NCBI RefSeq assembly: GCF_004339575.1
Contig: NZ_SMFV01000004.1
Coordinates: 1 to 64,000, forward strand
DNA length: 64,000 bases
From: Phorcysia thermohydrogeniphila
GTDB lineage: Bacteria; Aquificota; Aquificia; Desulfurobacteriales; Desulfurobacteriaceae
Direction: 5' to 3'
In this document: in pieces, positions 44,950 to 54,236 of the stretch
How positions within the stretch are numbered: position 1 is the stretch's first letter
How the letters are laid out: every line of letters starts with the position of its first letter
Notes under the pieces: generated by a model
Databases searched by the model: none
Told to the model about the DNA's origin: nothing
What the model saw: only the letters and a program-made list of their open reading frames with translations
Program-made: the position numbers and the translations under genes

Positions 44950-45730
44950 CGTTTCCGCTCAGAATTCTGATTAAACCGATTATATCAGTAACCATTCGCT
45001 TGACTAAATCTTCAGAAACGTATACGACAACTGAAAAGCCTATGGCTAAAAAGAGAAGACCTACGAACACCTGAAAGGGCAGACCTACAATAAAAACGTT
45101 TATTTGCGGTATCAACCTGTTTATGAGGGCAAGAATAAGGTTTGTTATAAAAAGAGTTATGAGAAATGGAAATGCCAGCTTAAAACCTAAGATAAAAATG
45201 AGGGAGCTCTCTGAGAGGAAAAAACTTAACAGAGAATCACTTACGTGGAAGTGGCCCGGAGGTATCAAGTGGAAACTTTCTACCATAGCAGCGATGAACA
45301 GCCTGTAAGCACCTGTCGTAAAGAACAGAAGGTAAAAGAGAAAGACGAAAAAACGGCCAATAACTGAAACCATTCCAAAGGTAGGATCAAACATGTTAAC
45401 AACGGTTAACCCCATGAGGTAGCTAAGGAGCTCCGCTGCGTAGATAACGATAGCGTAGAAGACCAAAACCGAAATGGAAAGGGCTACACCTACCAGAACC
45501 TCTTTAAGTACAAGAATGAACAGGGATACTGTATCAAGCTCTATAATGTTAAAAGGGGATACGCCTATCAATTCCGAAAGGTAAAACGAGAAGGCCACTA
45601 TGAGGAAAACCCTGACATTAGGAGGAACAAAAGCCGTTGAGAAGAAGGGAAAAGCCAGCATAAAAGCGCCAACTCTAAGGAGAACTAAAAGGAAAAGGGA
45701 GAGAACATTAAGGTCAATGAGCTGGCTCAT
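44942..45730 (-). CDS. fliR: Flagellar export protein FliR
   Basis: The 262-residue, strongly hydrophobic protein has several membrane helices and FliR-type motifs (FLLVLLRVGAFMLAFPFFS near the start; LSYLMGLTVVNMFDPTFG in the middle; LINRLIPQINVFIVGLPFQV near the end). It is part of the FliPQR export gate. Its start overlaps fliQ by 4 bases, and flhB follows with an 8-base overlap. Confidence 0.96.
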   Translation of the reverse strand: MSQLIDLNVLSLFLLVLLRVGAFMLAFPFFSTAFVPPNVRVFLIVAFSFYLSELIGVSPFNIIELDTVSLFILVLKEVLVGVALSISVLVFYAIVIYAAELLSYLMGLTVVNMFDPTFGMVSVIGRFFVFLFYLLFFTTGAYRLFIAAMVESFHLIPPGHFHVSDSLLSFFLSESSLIFILGFKLAFPFLITLFITNLILALINRLIPQINVFIVGLPFQVFVGLLFLAIGFSVVVYVSEDLVKRMVTDIIGLIRILSGNGG

Positions 45731-45996
45731 TGCAGAATCTTCATTAGCATCTGAAAGTTTTCCCTCGTGTAATCAATAAGCTTCATAAACATCCAGCCGC
45801 CAAAGAAGAAAACGGCAAGGAGAGCAGCCAATATCTTGGGAATAAAAGTAAGGGTCATTTCGTGTATCTGGGTCGCTGCCTGAAAGATGCTTATGATAAT
45901 TCCGACGAGAAAGGTAATCACCAAAACGGGAGCTCCAACCAAAAGCGCAACCTCAAGCATCCTCTGTCCAAAAGTTATGACTTGGTCCACTGTCAT
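45727..45996 (-). CDS. fliQ: Flagellar export protein FliQ
   Basis: The 89-residue protein has two membrane helices and the conserved VALLVGAPVLVITFLVGIII and FQAATQIHEMTLTFIPKILA segments of FliQ, a lateral component of the export gate. Genes overlap on both sides by 4 bases (ATGA-type junctions), indicating coupled translation with fliP and fliR. Confidence 0.97.
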   Translation of the reverse strand: MTVDQVITFGQRMLEVALLVGAPVLVITFLVGIIISIFQAATQIHEMTLTFIPKILAALLAVFFFGGWMFMKLIDYTRENFQMLMKILQ

Positions 45997-46712
45997 CTGT
46001 AGCTCACGATTATTGACTTTATGAGAAGTTCCCAGCCTCCGGATGCAATAAAGAGAATTAGCTTAAAGGGTAGAGATAGCATCATAGGAGGAATCATCAT
46101 CATACCCATTGACATTAAGATACTCGCAACGAGGAGGTCAATTACTATAAAAGGCAGGAAGATGACAAAAACAACTTCTAATGCCGTCTTTATTTCGCTA
46201 ACCATAAAGGCAGGGATGAGAGTAACAAGAGAAACTTCCTCTGGAGATTTCGGCTTTTCCTTCCTTATGTCAAGGAAGAGTTTTAAGTCTTCCTTTCTCG
46301 TATTCTTGAGCATAAACTCCTTTAAAGGTTCAACAGAACGCTTTACAGCTTCAACATCCGATATCTCCTTGTTTAGATAAGGCCTAATAGCAACCTCGTC
46401 TATCTTCTCAAAGGTAGGCGCCATCGTAAAGAGGGTTAGGAAAAGGGATAAAGCAATAACCACCTGATTAGGGGGCGTCTGGGGTGTTCCAAGGGCATGC
46501 CTTAAAAGGGAAAGTATAATCACTATTCGGGTAAAAGAAGTTACCGTGATAAGAATAGCAGGAGCAAGGGAAAGAACAGTTATTAAGAAAATCAGTTTAA
46601 GGGTAATATCAATCTGTCCGAGTCTTGAAAGGAAATCATTAACCGTTTCGGCACTGGCAGGAGCGTTAAGAACAGTTACCAGTAGGAGAGTCAGAAATAA
46701 CGTCCTCTTCAT
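45993..46712 (-). CDS. fliP: Flagellar export protein FliP
   Basis: FliP (239 residues from this start) forms the core of the export gate. A signal peptide KRTLFLTLLLVTVLNAPASA precedes the conserved SFTRIVIILSLLRHALGTPQ and PFIVIDLLVASILMSMGMMM. I chose the ATG at 46712 because it starts the signal peptide and has ggaag before it; an in-frame upstream start at 46760 would add 16 unusual residues. It overlaps fliO by 47 bases. Confidence 0.95.
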   Translation of the reverse strand: MKRTLFLTLLLVTVLNAPASAETVNDFLSRLGQIDITLKLIFLITVLSLAPAILITVTSFTRIVIILSLLRHALGTPQTPPNQVVIALSLFLTLFTMAPTFEKIDEVAIRPYLNKEISDVEAVKRSVEPLKEFMLKNTRKEDLKLFLDIRKEKPKSPEEVSLVTLIPAFMVSEIKTALEVVFVIFLPFIVIDLLVASILMSMGMMMIPPMMLSLPFKLILFIASGGWELLIKSIIVSYR

Positions 46713-46971
46713 TTTTCTTCCAGTCCTTGAGCAGATAAATACCGCCTCTGTCGTATGCAAGGAAGAACTCTCTACCTCTCACTCTTACAAGTAGAAAACC
46801 TCTATCTCTGTCAATGGGCCTATAGTCAAGGAGCTCTATAAGCTGAGCTCCTCTACGAGAAGGGAAAGCCACCCCCAACCTGTTGACAAAGTAGTAAACA
46901 ACGAGCAGAAGTCCAATAACAGCAGCAGAGGAGAAAAGGAACTTCCAGAGGTTCACATCATACAAGGTCAA
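46666..46971 (-). CDS. fliO: Flagellar biosynthesis protein FliO-like
   Basis: The 101-residue protein has one N-terminal membrane helix (LFSSAAVIGLLLVVYYFVNR) and a small C-terminal domain (ELLDYRPIDRDRGFLLVRVR), the shape of FliO, a helper for FliP oligomer assembly. FliO is poorly conserved; the place between fliN and fliP is the main support. It overlaps fliN by 14 bases. Confidence 0.8.
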   Translation of the reverse strand: MTLYDVNLWKFLFSSAAVIGLLLVVYYFVNRLGVAFPSRRGAQLIELLDYRPIDRDRGFLLVRVRGREFFLAYDRGGIYLLKDWKKNEEDVISDSPTGNCS

Positions 46972-47200
46972 CCAACCTCAGACTAAACTTGTCGTTGACA
47001 ATTATGAGCTCCCCAATACCGAACTTCTGCCCATTAACATAGACGTCCAGATAATCCTCAAGCTTTCTATCAAGCTCTATTATGTCCCCTTCTTTGAGCT
47101 TTAAAACCTTGCTGAGGGACATACTTTTGCTTCCTACGACAAAAGACACCTTCAGGCGAACATCCTTAAAGCGCTCAAAATCCTTATCCTGTTCCTTCAT
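46958..47200 (-). CDS. fliN: Flagellar C-ring protein FliN
   Basis: The 80-residue protein is a minimal SpoA-domain FliN: DVRLKVSFVVGSKSMSLSKV, LKLKEGDIIELDRKLEDYLD and VNGQKFGIGELIIVNDKFSL. FliN forms the lower C-ring that binds FliH and CheY-linked parts. It is shorter than E. coli FliN (137) because the N-terminal extension is absent. A fliM gene is expected upstream in many operons but fliL is there instead. Confidence 0.93.
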   Translation of the reverse strand: MKEQDKDFERFKDVRLKVSFVVGSKSMSLSKVLKLKEGDIIELDRKLEDYLDVYVNGQKFGIGELIIVNDKFSLRLVDLV

Positions 47201-47202
47201 GA

Positions 47203-47715
47203 CTAACCTGTCTGAACGATAAACTCGGTGAAGTAAACGTTCTTTACACCTCCTAAGGGCAGTATAGCGTTAACTCTCTTGGCAATCTCCTCTTTAAGGA
47301 ACTCTATACCTTCCGGAGTTCTAATCTCAGAGGACCTCTTAGTTAAAAGAAGGGTTGTTATAGCATCCTTTATCTCTGGAAGCCTCTTCTGGGCCTCCTG
47401 CTGGACTTGCTGGTCTTTTAGCTCAAGAACTACAGAAACCTTCAGATACCTCTCAATGTCAGGGTCAGCCAAGTTAACTACAAAAGTTCCAAGGTCAAAC
47501 ATTACACCAACGCTTTCAGTAGCCTTTATCTCCTCAATAATCTTCTGTGCCTGTTTCTCCTGAGACTCAGCAGCCTTCTTATCTAAAACCAGAAACTTGT
47601 AGGCAAGACCTCCTCCTACTCCCAGTAAAATCAGCAGAAGCAATAAAATTATTAACTTTTTCTTACCTCCTCCCTTCTCCTGTCCTTCTTGAGCCTGCTT
47701 TTCCTCTTCAGCCAT
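47203..47715 (-). CDS. fliL: Flagellar basal-body protein FliL
   Basis: The 170-residue protein has a charged N-terminus, a membrane helix (KKLIILLLLLILLGVGGGLA) and a periplasmic domain with FDLGTFVVNLADPDIERYLK and the C-terminal NVYFTEFIVQTG, all typical of FliL, which surrounds stators. It lies between flgE and fliN. Confidence 0.93.
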   Translation of the reverse strand: MAEEEKQAQEGQEKGGGKKKLIILLLLLILLGVGGGLAYKFLVLDKKAAESQEKQAQKIIEEIKATESVGVMFDLGTFVVNLADPDIERYLKVSVVLELKDQQVQQEAQKRLPEIKDAITTLLLTKRSSEIRTPEGIEFLKEEIAKRVNAILPLGGVKNVYFTEFIVQTG

Positions 47716-47732
47716 CTACCGTTACCTCACCT

Positions 47733-48950
47733 TTATCTCTTGATGTTCATCGTTTCCTGAAGTATTTGATCGTCCGTTGTAATAATTCTGGCGTTAGCCT
47801 GATAGGAACGTTGGGCAGTTATAAGGTTTATAAATTCATTAGCTATGTCAACGTTTGACATTTCCAGAACGCCACTTCTTATCTTAGAAATCACACCTCC
47901 CGGCATGATAATCGGTGTAAAGGTTTGAACATTGGGCATGTAGAGCCAGCTACCCTTCCTAACGAGTATCTCTTTATCCCTAAACGTCGCAATGGCTAAC
48001 CTTGCAATATCCTTAACCTCACCGTTGGTATAAGTGGCTTTTATTACTCCATCCTCACTAACAGCAATTGACATAATGTCTCCCTTACTGTTTCCGTCCT
48101 GCTGTGCGTAAAAGATAAAATCGGAAGCGACCTGTTTTACACGGGACATGTCAACCGTGATTGACAAGTTGTTTGCTCCGTTGGTTAAAGTAGCATTTAC
48201 GGTTATCGGAGAACCGGAAGTAAGATTTCCGTTAGAATCAAACTGGAGCGTTGAGTTCGTAATAGAACTACCATCAAGGTAAACGTAAACTTCCCACTGG
48301 TTGCTACCAACCTTCCTGAAATAGAAAGACAAATCGTGCGAATTTCCGAGGGAATCGTAAACGGTTATTGAGTTAACGTAATTGTAAGTAGTAGCATCTG
48401 CCGGATCAAAAGTACCGGTAACCACCTGTGCTCTTGAATCAAGGTTCGTAGGCTCTTCAAAGGAAACGGACGTTGTTTCCTTAGGTTCTATACTCATAGG
48501 CACGTTTATGCTATCAACAGCACCTACCATGTTTCCGTTTTCATCAAGCTCCCACCCTTGAACCTTCATTCCCTGCATGTTTATGAGGTCACCGTTTGCA
48601 TCAAGCCTAAACTGCCCGTTTCGGGTATAGTAGGTAATACCGGCTTCATCCTTCACCATAAAGAAACCTTCTCCGTCAAGGGCCAGATCAAGGGAGTTGT
48701 TCGTATTCATAAACGTTCCCTGACTGAAATCCTTAACAGTGGTGCTAATAAATGTTCCACCACCAATCTCCTTGTTTACGGGAGCTCCATTCTTAAAAGT
48801 TACTAGGCTCCGGGCTAGTAAATCTTCAAAGACAGCTCTCTCAGCTTTATAACCTACAGTATTTACGTTAGCTATGTTATCCGAAATAACTGAAAGCCAA
48901 TCTTTGTCCGCAGTCAATCCTGTAAAAGCCGTGTAGAAAGACTGAAGCAT
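47733..48950 (-). CDS. flgE: Flagellar hook protein FlgE
   Basis: The 405-residue hook subunit starts MLQSFYTAFTGLTADKDWLS, with the rod/hook motif SDNIANVNTVGYKAERAVFE, and ends with the matching helix SNVDIANEFINLITAQRSYQ. The middle carries beta-rich D1/D2 domains. It begins 2 bases after flgD, its assembly cap, in the usual pairing. Confidence 0.95.
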   Translation of the reverse strand: MLQSFYTAFTGLTADKDWLSVISDNIANVNTVGYKAERAVFEDLLARSLVTFKNGAPVNKEIGGGTFISTTVKDFSQGTFMNTNNSLDLALDGEGFFMVKDEAGITYYTRNGQFRLDANGDLINMQGMKVQGWELDENGNMVGAVDSINVPMSIEPKETTSVSFEEPTNLDSRAQVVTGTFDPADATTYNYVNSITVYDSLGNSHDLSFYFRKVGSNQWEVYVYLDGSSITNSTLQFDSNGNLTSGSPITVNATLTNGANNLSITVDMSRVKQVASDFIFYAQQDGNSKGDIMSIAVSEDGVIKATYTNGEVKDIARLAIATFRDKEILVRKGSWLYMPNVQTFTPIIMPGGVISKIRSGVLEMSNVDIANEFINLITAQRSYQANARIITTDDQILQETMNIKR

Positions 48951-48952
48951 CC

Positions 48953-49615
48953 TTACCCTCCTATCCCAACGATTTTGTCTACTGGTATTGAAGAAACCTC
49001 AGTTACGGCGTAAACGTTACCACTTTCATCCCTCCTCACCTCTTCAACAAGAGCGAGGCTAACTACGGTGGCATCAACGGGAGCTCCACCGCTTTCAGCA
49101 TCAACCATAACGGTATAGTAACCGTCTGGAAGGTCTGGATTATCTATCTCTAAAGAATACTTCTCGCCGGCGTTAAGGTTACTATAAACCTTCTCCTCAA
49201 CTACGTTGCCAGACTGATCAAGTACCGTTACCTTCACCGTATCTGCAGGGGCAGAAAGGGTAAAGGATACATAACCTTTCCCATCTTTAACGTAAGTTTG
49301 ATTTCCCTCGTACTCCACAAGCTTTCCTATAAAGCCCGTAGCAAAGAGAAGAGCTTGAGACTGGATTGCAGAAACAAAGGTTTTAACGCTACTTTCAAAG
49401 GAGTTTAAAACTTCAAGTTCTCTTAGTTTTACGCTGTTGTTGATGAAATCACTGATATCTGCTGCGTTAAGTGGATCCTGCCACTGGATATCGGCCAGTA
49501 GAACTTTTAAAAAGTCCTCCTGAGACATCTTAGAGTTGTCGTAACCGGCATCAACAATCTTAGGCTCTTCCGAAGTAGGATAAAGAAAATCAGCTGTTAT
49601 TCCATCTATAGCCAT
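48953..49615 (-). CDS. flgD: Flagellar hook cap protein FlgD
   Basis: The 220-residue protein has the N-terminal MSQEDFLKVLLADIQWQDPL motif, a normal FlgD signature, and the C-terminal FlgD_ig-like domain with VLDQSGNVVEEKVYSNLNAG and NPDLPDGYYTVMVDAESG. It caps the growing hook. The start overlaps fliI by 26 bases. Confidence 0.94.
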   Translation of the reverse strand: MAIDGITADFLYPTSEEPKIVDAGYDNSKMSQEDFLKVLLADIQWQDPLNAADISDFINNSVKLRELEVLNSFESSVKTFVSAIQSQALLFATGFIGKLVEYEGNQTYVKDGKGYVSFTLSAPADTVKVTVLDQSGNVVEEKVYSNLNAGEKYSLEIDNPDLPDGYYTVMVDAESGGAPVDATVVSLALVEEVRRDESGNVYAVTEVSSIPVDKIVGIGG

Positions 49616-50915
49616 GGCGCTCTCCGCATTCTTTAATATATTCTACCAAACGGCTAAGTCCTTCAAGACTTTCTGCAAAAGAAACCTTTTCATTCATATC
49701 CTGCTTTATAAAGTTTTCTATAGCAGGATGGGCTTCTATAGCCATATCTATACGAGGAGAGGTTCCTCTCTTATAAAGTCCAAGGTTTATAACATCGCTG
49801 TTTTCTCTATATACACTCTCTACTTCCATAACTATCGCCTGCATCCTGAGGACTTTCTCATCAACCACCTGAGGAGTCAACCTACTAATGCTTCTAACGA
49901 GATCTATCGCAGGGAAAAGCCTTCTGTTTGCCAGTTCCCTTGAAAGCATTACATGTCCGTCAAGAATTCCTACGGCAGCATCGGCTACGGGGTCAAGTGA
50001 AACGTCGTCACCTTCAACGAGAACGGTGTATATACCCGTTATACTCCCTCCTCCAACGAAATTTCCCGCCCTCTCAACAAGCTTAGCCATAGTTGTAAAG
50101 ACCGAAGGGGTATAGCCTTTTGAGGTTGGAGGCTCTCCAACAGCAAGACCTATCTCCCTCTGTGCCATAGCCAGACGGGTAAGTGAGTCTATCAGCAGAA
50201 GTACATCTTTACCCCTATCGGAAAAGTACTCGGCAATGGCACAGGCCGTAAAGGCAGCCCTTATCTTTGCAAGGGGTGGCATATCGGAGGTGGCAACAAC
50301 TACAACGGATTTTTTTAGTCCTTCTTCCCCGAGGTTATCCTCTATGAACTCCCTTACCTCCCTCCCCCTTTCACCTATCAGGGCGACAACGTTAACGTCA
50401 GCACTTGTGAACCTTGCAATCATTCCCATAAGGGTACTCTTTCCAACTCCTGCCCCGGCAAATATTCCAATCCTTTGACCTTTCCCAACAGTAAGCAGAG
50501 CATTTATTGCCCTTATTCCTAAGTCAAGGGGCTCTTTTATTCTCTCCCTTTTCATCGGGTTGATAGGTTCAGCTTTAAGGGGAACAAAGTCCGTAGGAAT
50601 AAACTTCTCAGCGTTCATTGGGTTGCCAAAAGGGTCAAGGACAAGGCCGAGGAGGTCTTCAGAAACCCCCACCTTTAAACCGGAAATTTTCGTCTCTACT
50701 TTGCTGCCAAGGCTTATACCAACCGTGTCGCTGTAGGCCATAAGAAGGGTCTTTCCATCCTTAAAGCCGACAACTTCTGCCTCAACGTTTCCGTTAACAG
50801 TGCAGAAGTCTCCTATGTGAACTCTCGGGAGCTTTGCCTCAATTACAGCTCCCTTTACTCCAGAGACCTTTCCTATAACCCTATACTTAGGAAGACTTCT
50901 TAATCTCTCTCTCAA
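49590..50915 (-). CDS. fliI: Flagellar export ATPase FliI
   Basis: The 441-residue ATPase is an F1-beta-like hexamer that drives export. Walker A is GIFAGAGVGKSTLMGMI (about 160-170), followed by ALIGERGREVREFI and VLLLIDSLTRLAMAQREI. Overlaps with fliH (29 bases) and flgD (26 bases) indicate tight coupling. The start is the ATG at 50915, inside the end of fliH. Confidence 0.96.
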   Translation of the reverse strand: MRERLRSLPKYRVIGKVSGVKGAVIEAKLPRVHIGDFCTVNGNVEAEVVGFKDGKTLLMAYSDTVGISLGSKVETKISGLKVGVSEDLLGLVLDPFGNPMNAEKFIPTDFVPLKAEPINPMKRERIKEPLDLGIRAINALLTVGKGQRIGIFAGAGVGKSTLMGMIARFTSADVNVVALIGERGREVREFIEDNLGEEGLKKSVVVVATSDMPPLAKIRAAFTACAIAEYFSDRGKDVLLLIDSLTRLAMAQREIGLAVGEPPTSKGYTPSVFTTMAKLVERAGNFVGGGSITGIYTVLVEGDDVSLDPVADAAVGILDGHVMLSRELANRRLFPAIDLVRSISRLTPQVVDEKVLRMQAIVMEVESVYRENSDVINLGLYKRGTSPRIDMAIEAHPAIENFIKQDMNEKVSFAESLEGLSRLVEYIKECGERHGYRWNNS

Positions 50916-51552
50916 TCTCCTCTCTCAAAAGGGCTAATTTTTCCTTTAGACGGGACTCTATGGAAAAGTCCTTAAAGGAAATCTTAAAATCGTTATCACC
51001 CAAGGAATCAGAAACTTTAACCTTTTCAGATTCCAAGAAAGGAGCAAGCTTTTTTCCTACTTCAATCTGCAGGAGCTCTTCATCTGGAAACTCTTTAAGT
51101 ATTTCTCCAACCTTCTCGGCAACGAAGGAAGAGTTAGCAGGACTTATGTAGAGAAATTCAAGGATTTCAATAACGTAAGATACAAAAAGCGACTCTAACC
51201 TTTTGAGGATTTCCTTTTCCTTCCTTTCAAGCTCCTTCTGGAAAGCATCAAGGTTTAGCTTTAAAGAGTTAAGCTCCTCTCTATAACGAACTTCAAGCTC
51301 TTTAAGCTTCTTTTCATACTCTACGAGAATTTCTCCCTTAGCCTTCTCGTAGCCTGACCTGAAACCTTCCTCATAACCCTTTCTTTGGGCTTCCTCAAGC
51401 TCTAAGGAATGTTTTCTCTGGAGCTCTAAAATTTTTTCTCTGTATATGGACTCAATCTCCTCAACGGAAAGTTTCTTTCCTTTCTCCTGCTTCTTCTCCT
51501 TCTCTTCCTCAGGTTCAAGTAGCGGAGTAAAGTCTTCCAGCTCTATCATCAT
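50887..51552 (-). CDS. fliH: Flagellar export regulator FliH
   Basis: The 221-residue protein has a charged N-terminus, long coiled coil with GxxxG-like spacing (AQRKGYEEGFRSGYEKAKGE) and a C-terminal domain resembling the V/F-type ATPase stalk subunit. FliH binds FliI and FliN. Its ATG overlaps the fliF stop (ATGA). The usual fliG gene between fliF and fliH is not present. Confidence 0.9.
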   Translation of the reverse strand: MMIELEDFTPLLEPEEEKEKKQEKGKKLSVEEIESIYREKILELQRKHSLELEEAQRKGYEEGFRSGYEKAKGEILVEYEKKLKELEVRYREELNSLKLNLDAFQKELERKEKEILKRLESLFVSYVIEILEFLYISPANSSFVAEKVGEILKEFPDEELLQIEVGKKLAPFLESEKVKVSDSLGDNDFKISFKDFSIESRLKEKLALLREEIEREIKKSS

Positions 51553-53138
51553 TTGGCTAATCCTTCTTCCCTAATCCACTTACTAATAACATTGGCAACG
51601 AGCTCCGGATAGTCCCTTGCCACTTCAACAACCTTGACGTAAACCGGGTCGTCCTCTATTCGTATCTCCTCAAACTCCTCCTTATGCTCAGCCCTTGCCT
51701 TCATCTCAGCAAGTATGGCTTCAGAAACTTCCGGCCTCTCAGTAGGAGCTCCCTTCTTACCTTTAATGAACTTAAAAGCAGCAAAGCCTCCCATTCCTAA
51801 GGCAAGAAGCGCTGCAGCAGCAACGTAGTACCATGGGAACTGTTTTTCGCCTTCAGGTGCCGCAAAGAGTTCCCTCGCTTCAAATGGAACGCTTGCCACA
51901 GTTACCCTGTCACCACGTTTAGGGTCAAACCCTATTGCGCTCTTCACAATATTCTCATACGTCTTTATTTCCTCCTCTGAACGGGGGACGAACTTCACTA
52001 TCTCGTTCCCGTCCTTATCCTTAACCTTCTGGTACTTTCCGTCAACAAGAACACCAACGCTAATTCTCTTTATCCTAAAAATCGGAGTAACTGACCTCTC
52101 CACAGTCTTTGAGACGTCATAGTTCGTCGTAACGTCCTTTTTCTCCCTTTTAACAATCCCCCCGCCAGCCTCAAGGTTAACAACAGGCGGAACGTTTGTT
52201 GCCGTTCCCGGAACGCCCTGCTCCTGTCTCCTTCGGCCTTCCTCCTTTTCCTGAATCTTCCTCTCACTCACAACGGCTGTCATATCGGGATCGTAGAGCT
52301 CCTTCTGCCTCTCTACTCTTCCCATTTCTATTTCTACAGAAGCCCTTACTACGACCTTACCTCCCCCAAGAACTTGAGAGAGCATCGTTTGAATCTTCCT
52401 CTCTATTTCCCTCTCTAAACGCTGTTTAACCTCAAATTCCCTCGTTACTTCTAAAGAATCTCCTTCCTCCTCTATCAGGTCGGAAAGAACCCTACCTCTG
52501 TTATCAACAACGGTCACGTTGTTAGGCTTAAGCTTAGGAACTGCATGAGAAACCAAGAAAACAATAGCCTTTACCTGCTCTTTGGAAAGTTCCCTACCTT
52601 CCCAGAGCCTAACAAGGACAGAGGCCTTTGGCTCGTCCTCTTCCCTAACAAAGAGGGAATCTTTTGGAAGGGCAATGTTTACTTTAACGTCCTTAACAGG
52701 GTCAAGCCTTTTTATGGTTCTCTCAAGCTCTCCCTCAAGAGCTCTTAAAAACTCTACGCTCTCCTGAAACTGAGTAGTTCCAAGTTTCGGCTCGTCAAAT
52801 ATCTCAAACCCTACAGCTTTACCGTGGGGAAGACCTTTAGCAGCAAGCTTTAGCCTTACATCGTAGACTTTATCCTTTGGAACAAGGATTATGCTTCCTC
52901 CACCCTCTATTCGGTACGGAACTCTTTCTTCCTGCAAGACTGAAAGGATAGCTCCTGCATCGTCAGGACTTAGGTGAGTATAGAGAACCGCGTAGTTCCC
53001 TTCCCCGCCTTTACGTAGAGCAAAAACGGCAAGGAAAGAAACGAGGGTAAGAACTGAAAGAAGGAGCACTATATTCTTAGGGTTGGCATTGTTCCTTATA
53101 AACGTTTCTATCTTCTCCTTGAAACTCTTTACGTCCAC
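51549..53138 (-). CDS. fliF: Flagellar MS-ring protein FliF
   Basis: FliF (529 residues) builds the MS ring. It has an N-terminal membrane helix (NIVLLLSVLTLVSFLAVFAL), the YscJ-like periplasmic region (YAVLYTHLSPDDAGAILSVL; RALEGELERTIKRLDPVKDV), a second helix (WYYVAAAALLALGMGGFAAF) and a cytoplasmic tail ending VISKWIREEGLAK that should dock FliG. Genes fliE and fliH flank it. Confidence 0.96.
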   Translation of the reverse strand: MDVKSFKEKIETFIRNNANPKNIVLLLSVLTLVSFLAVFALRKGGEGNYAVLYTHLSPDDAGAILSVLQEERVPYRIEGGGSIILVPKDKVYDVRLKLAAKGLPHGKAVGFEIFDEPKLGTTQFQESVEFLRALEGELERTIKRLDPVKDVKVNIALPKDSLFVREEDEPKASVLVRLWEGRELSKEQVKAIVFLVSHAVPKLKPNNVTVVDNRGRVLSDLIEEEGDSLEVTREFEVKQRLEREIERKIQTMLSQVLGGGKVVVRASVEIEMGRVERQKELYDPDMTAVVSERKIQEKEEGRRRQEQGVPGTATNVPPVVNLEAGGGIVKREKKDVTTNYDVSKTVERSVTPIFRIKRISVGVLVDGKYQKVKDKDGNEIVKFVPRSEEEIKTYENIVKSAIGFDPKRGDRVTVASVPFEARELFAAPEGEKQFPWYYVAAAALLALGMGGFAAFKFIKGKKGAPTERPEVSEAILAEMKARAEHKEEFEEIRIEDDPVYVKVVEVARDYPELVANVISKWIREEGLAK

Positions 53139-53150
53139 CTACCGCAACCT

Positions 53151-53438
53151 CTACACCTGCATTCTCATGATTTCTTGGTAGCTTTCAAGGGCTTTATTCC
53201 TTATCTCCACTAAAAGCCTCAAAGAAAGCTCTGCCTTTTCAATACGGTACATAAGTTCCTCTATATTCTCCACATTCCCCTTAATAAGGGCTTCCTCTGC
53301 TGCTTTTGCATCAAGCTGGTCCCTGTTAACGTCCTCTATGAAATTTTCAATAAGCTCCTTAAAACCACTCTTAACTTTTTTCTCTTTCACTTCCAAGCCA
53401 AAAGTAGAACCGATATTTGTATCAAAACTCACCTTCAT
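53151..53438 (-). CDS. fliE: Flagellar hook-basal body protein FliE
   Basis: The 95-residue protein is a compact FliE with FKELIENFIEDVNRDQLDAK and the C-terminal SLRLLVEIRNKALESYQEIM RMQV pattern (conserved region interrupted here only for display). It joins the MS ring to the rod. Position between flgC and fliF is standard. Confidence 0.95.
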   Translation of the reverse strand: MKVSFDTNIGSTFGLEVKEKKVKSGFKELIENFIEDVNRDQLDAKAAEEALIKGNVENIEELMYRIEKAELSLRLLVEIRNKALESYQEIMRMQV

Positions 53439-53450
53439 AACTTCCTCCAG

Positions 53451-53858
53451 TTACGCTTTGAGTAGACTTAAGGAGCTAAGTATCATTCCCTTGTGAGTAT
53501 TGAAAGCAGTAAGGTTAGCTTCATAAGTTCTCATTGCCGATATCATGTCAACCATTTCTCTCAGAGGGTCAACGTTGGGAAGCTTCACGTAACCCTTTTC
53601 GTCGGCAAGAGGGTTTGAAGGGTCGTACTTGAGTTTAAAGGGAGAAGGATCCTCAACAATCTTCTTAACTCTCACCCTATAGGCCTTTGTCTTTCCAACG
53701 TCTTCAAGAACTGCCTCAAAGACGGGAATTTTCCTTCTATAAGGGTTACCGTTCTCATCCAGAGAGTTGGCATTTGCCAAGTTACTTGCGTGGATGTCCA
53801 TTCTAACTCTCTGGGCAAGCATACCGGTCAATGATATTTCAAGCCCTTTGAAGAGCAT
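53451..53858 (-). CDS. flgC: Flagellar proximal rod protein FlgC
   Basis: The 135-residue rod protein begins LFKGLEISLTGMLAQRVRMD with IHASNLANANSLDENGNPYR, and ends with NVDPLREMVDMISAMRTYEA and the FNTHKGMILSSLSLLKA helix. It is preceded by flgB by 3 bases and followed by fliE, the usual flgBC-fliE trio. Confidence 0.96.
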   Translation of the reverse strand: MLFKGLEISLTGMLAQRVRMDIHASNLANANSLDENGNPYRRKIPVFEAVLEDVGKTKAYRVRVKKIVEDPSPFKLKYDPSNPLADEKGYVKLPNVDPLREMVDMISAMRTYEANLTAFNTHKGMILSSLSLLKA

Positions 53859-53861
53859 CCC

Positions 53862-54236
53862 TTACCTCCCCAGAATGCTAAGCTTTAGTTTGCCAATTTC
53901 TTTTCGTAGAACCTCGTTGAGAGCTCTCGTCATTAAAGCAGTTTCAGCAAGCTTAGCAAGTTCCTTGTCAAGGTTTACTTTATTCGCGTCGTAGCCGTTT
54001 ACGTCGTTTAGCTCTACTACCCTATAACCGCCACCTTCGCCTGAAGGCTCAATATGGCGAGGGTCAGTTCTTTTAAGCCTTAGCGTTTCTTCAAGCTCTT
54101 TTTCAAAGACGAGGTCACGGGGCTTATAGAATGGGGTATCTGCATTTGCGATGTTACCCTGTATAACCTTAGAACGTTCAAAGTAGAAAGATGCTACTTT
54201 TGCAATCGGCTCAAGTTCTTCAAAAAGTCCTCCCAC
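53862..54236 (-). CDS. flgB: Flagellar proximal rod protein FlgB
   Basis: The 124-residue FlgB has the rod motif SKVIQGNIANADTPFYKPRD and the C-terminal KLAETALMTRALNEVLRKEI. Its ATG overlaps the end of the upstream TPR-protein gene by 17 bases, so translation of the two is probably coupled. Confidence 0.95.
   Translation of the reverse strand: MGGLFEELEPIAKVASFYFERSKVIQGNIANADTPFYKPRDLVFEKELEETLRLKRTDPRHIEPSGEGGGYRVVELNDVNGYDANKVNLDKELAKLAETALMTRALNEVLRKEIGKLKLSILGR

Noticed and set aside
46713-46760. Longer FliP start
   Set aside because: It would add 16 residues rich in His/Cys/Arg before an obvious signal peptide; the ATG at 46712 fits better.
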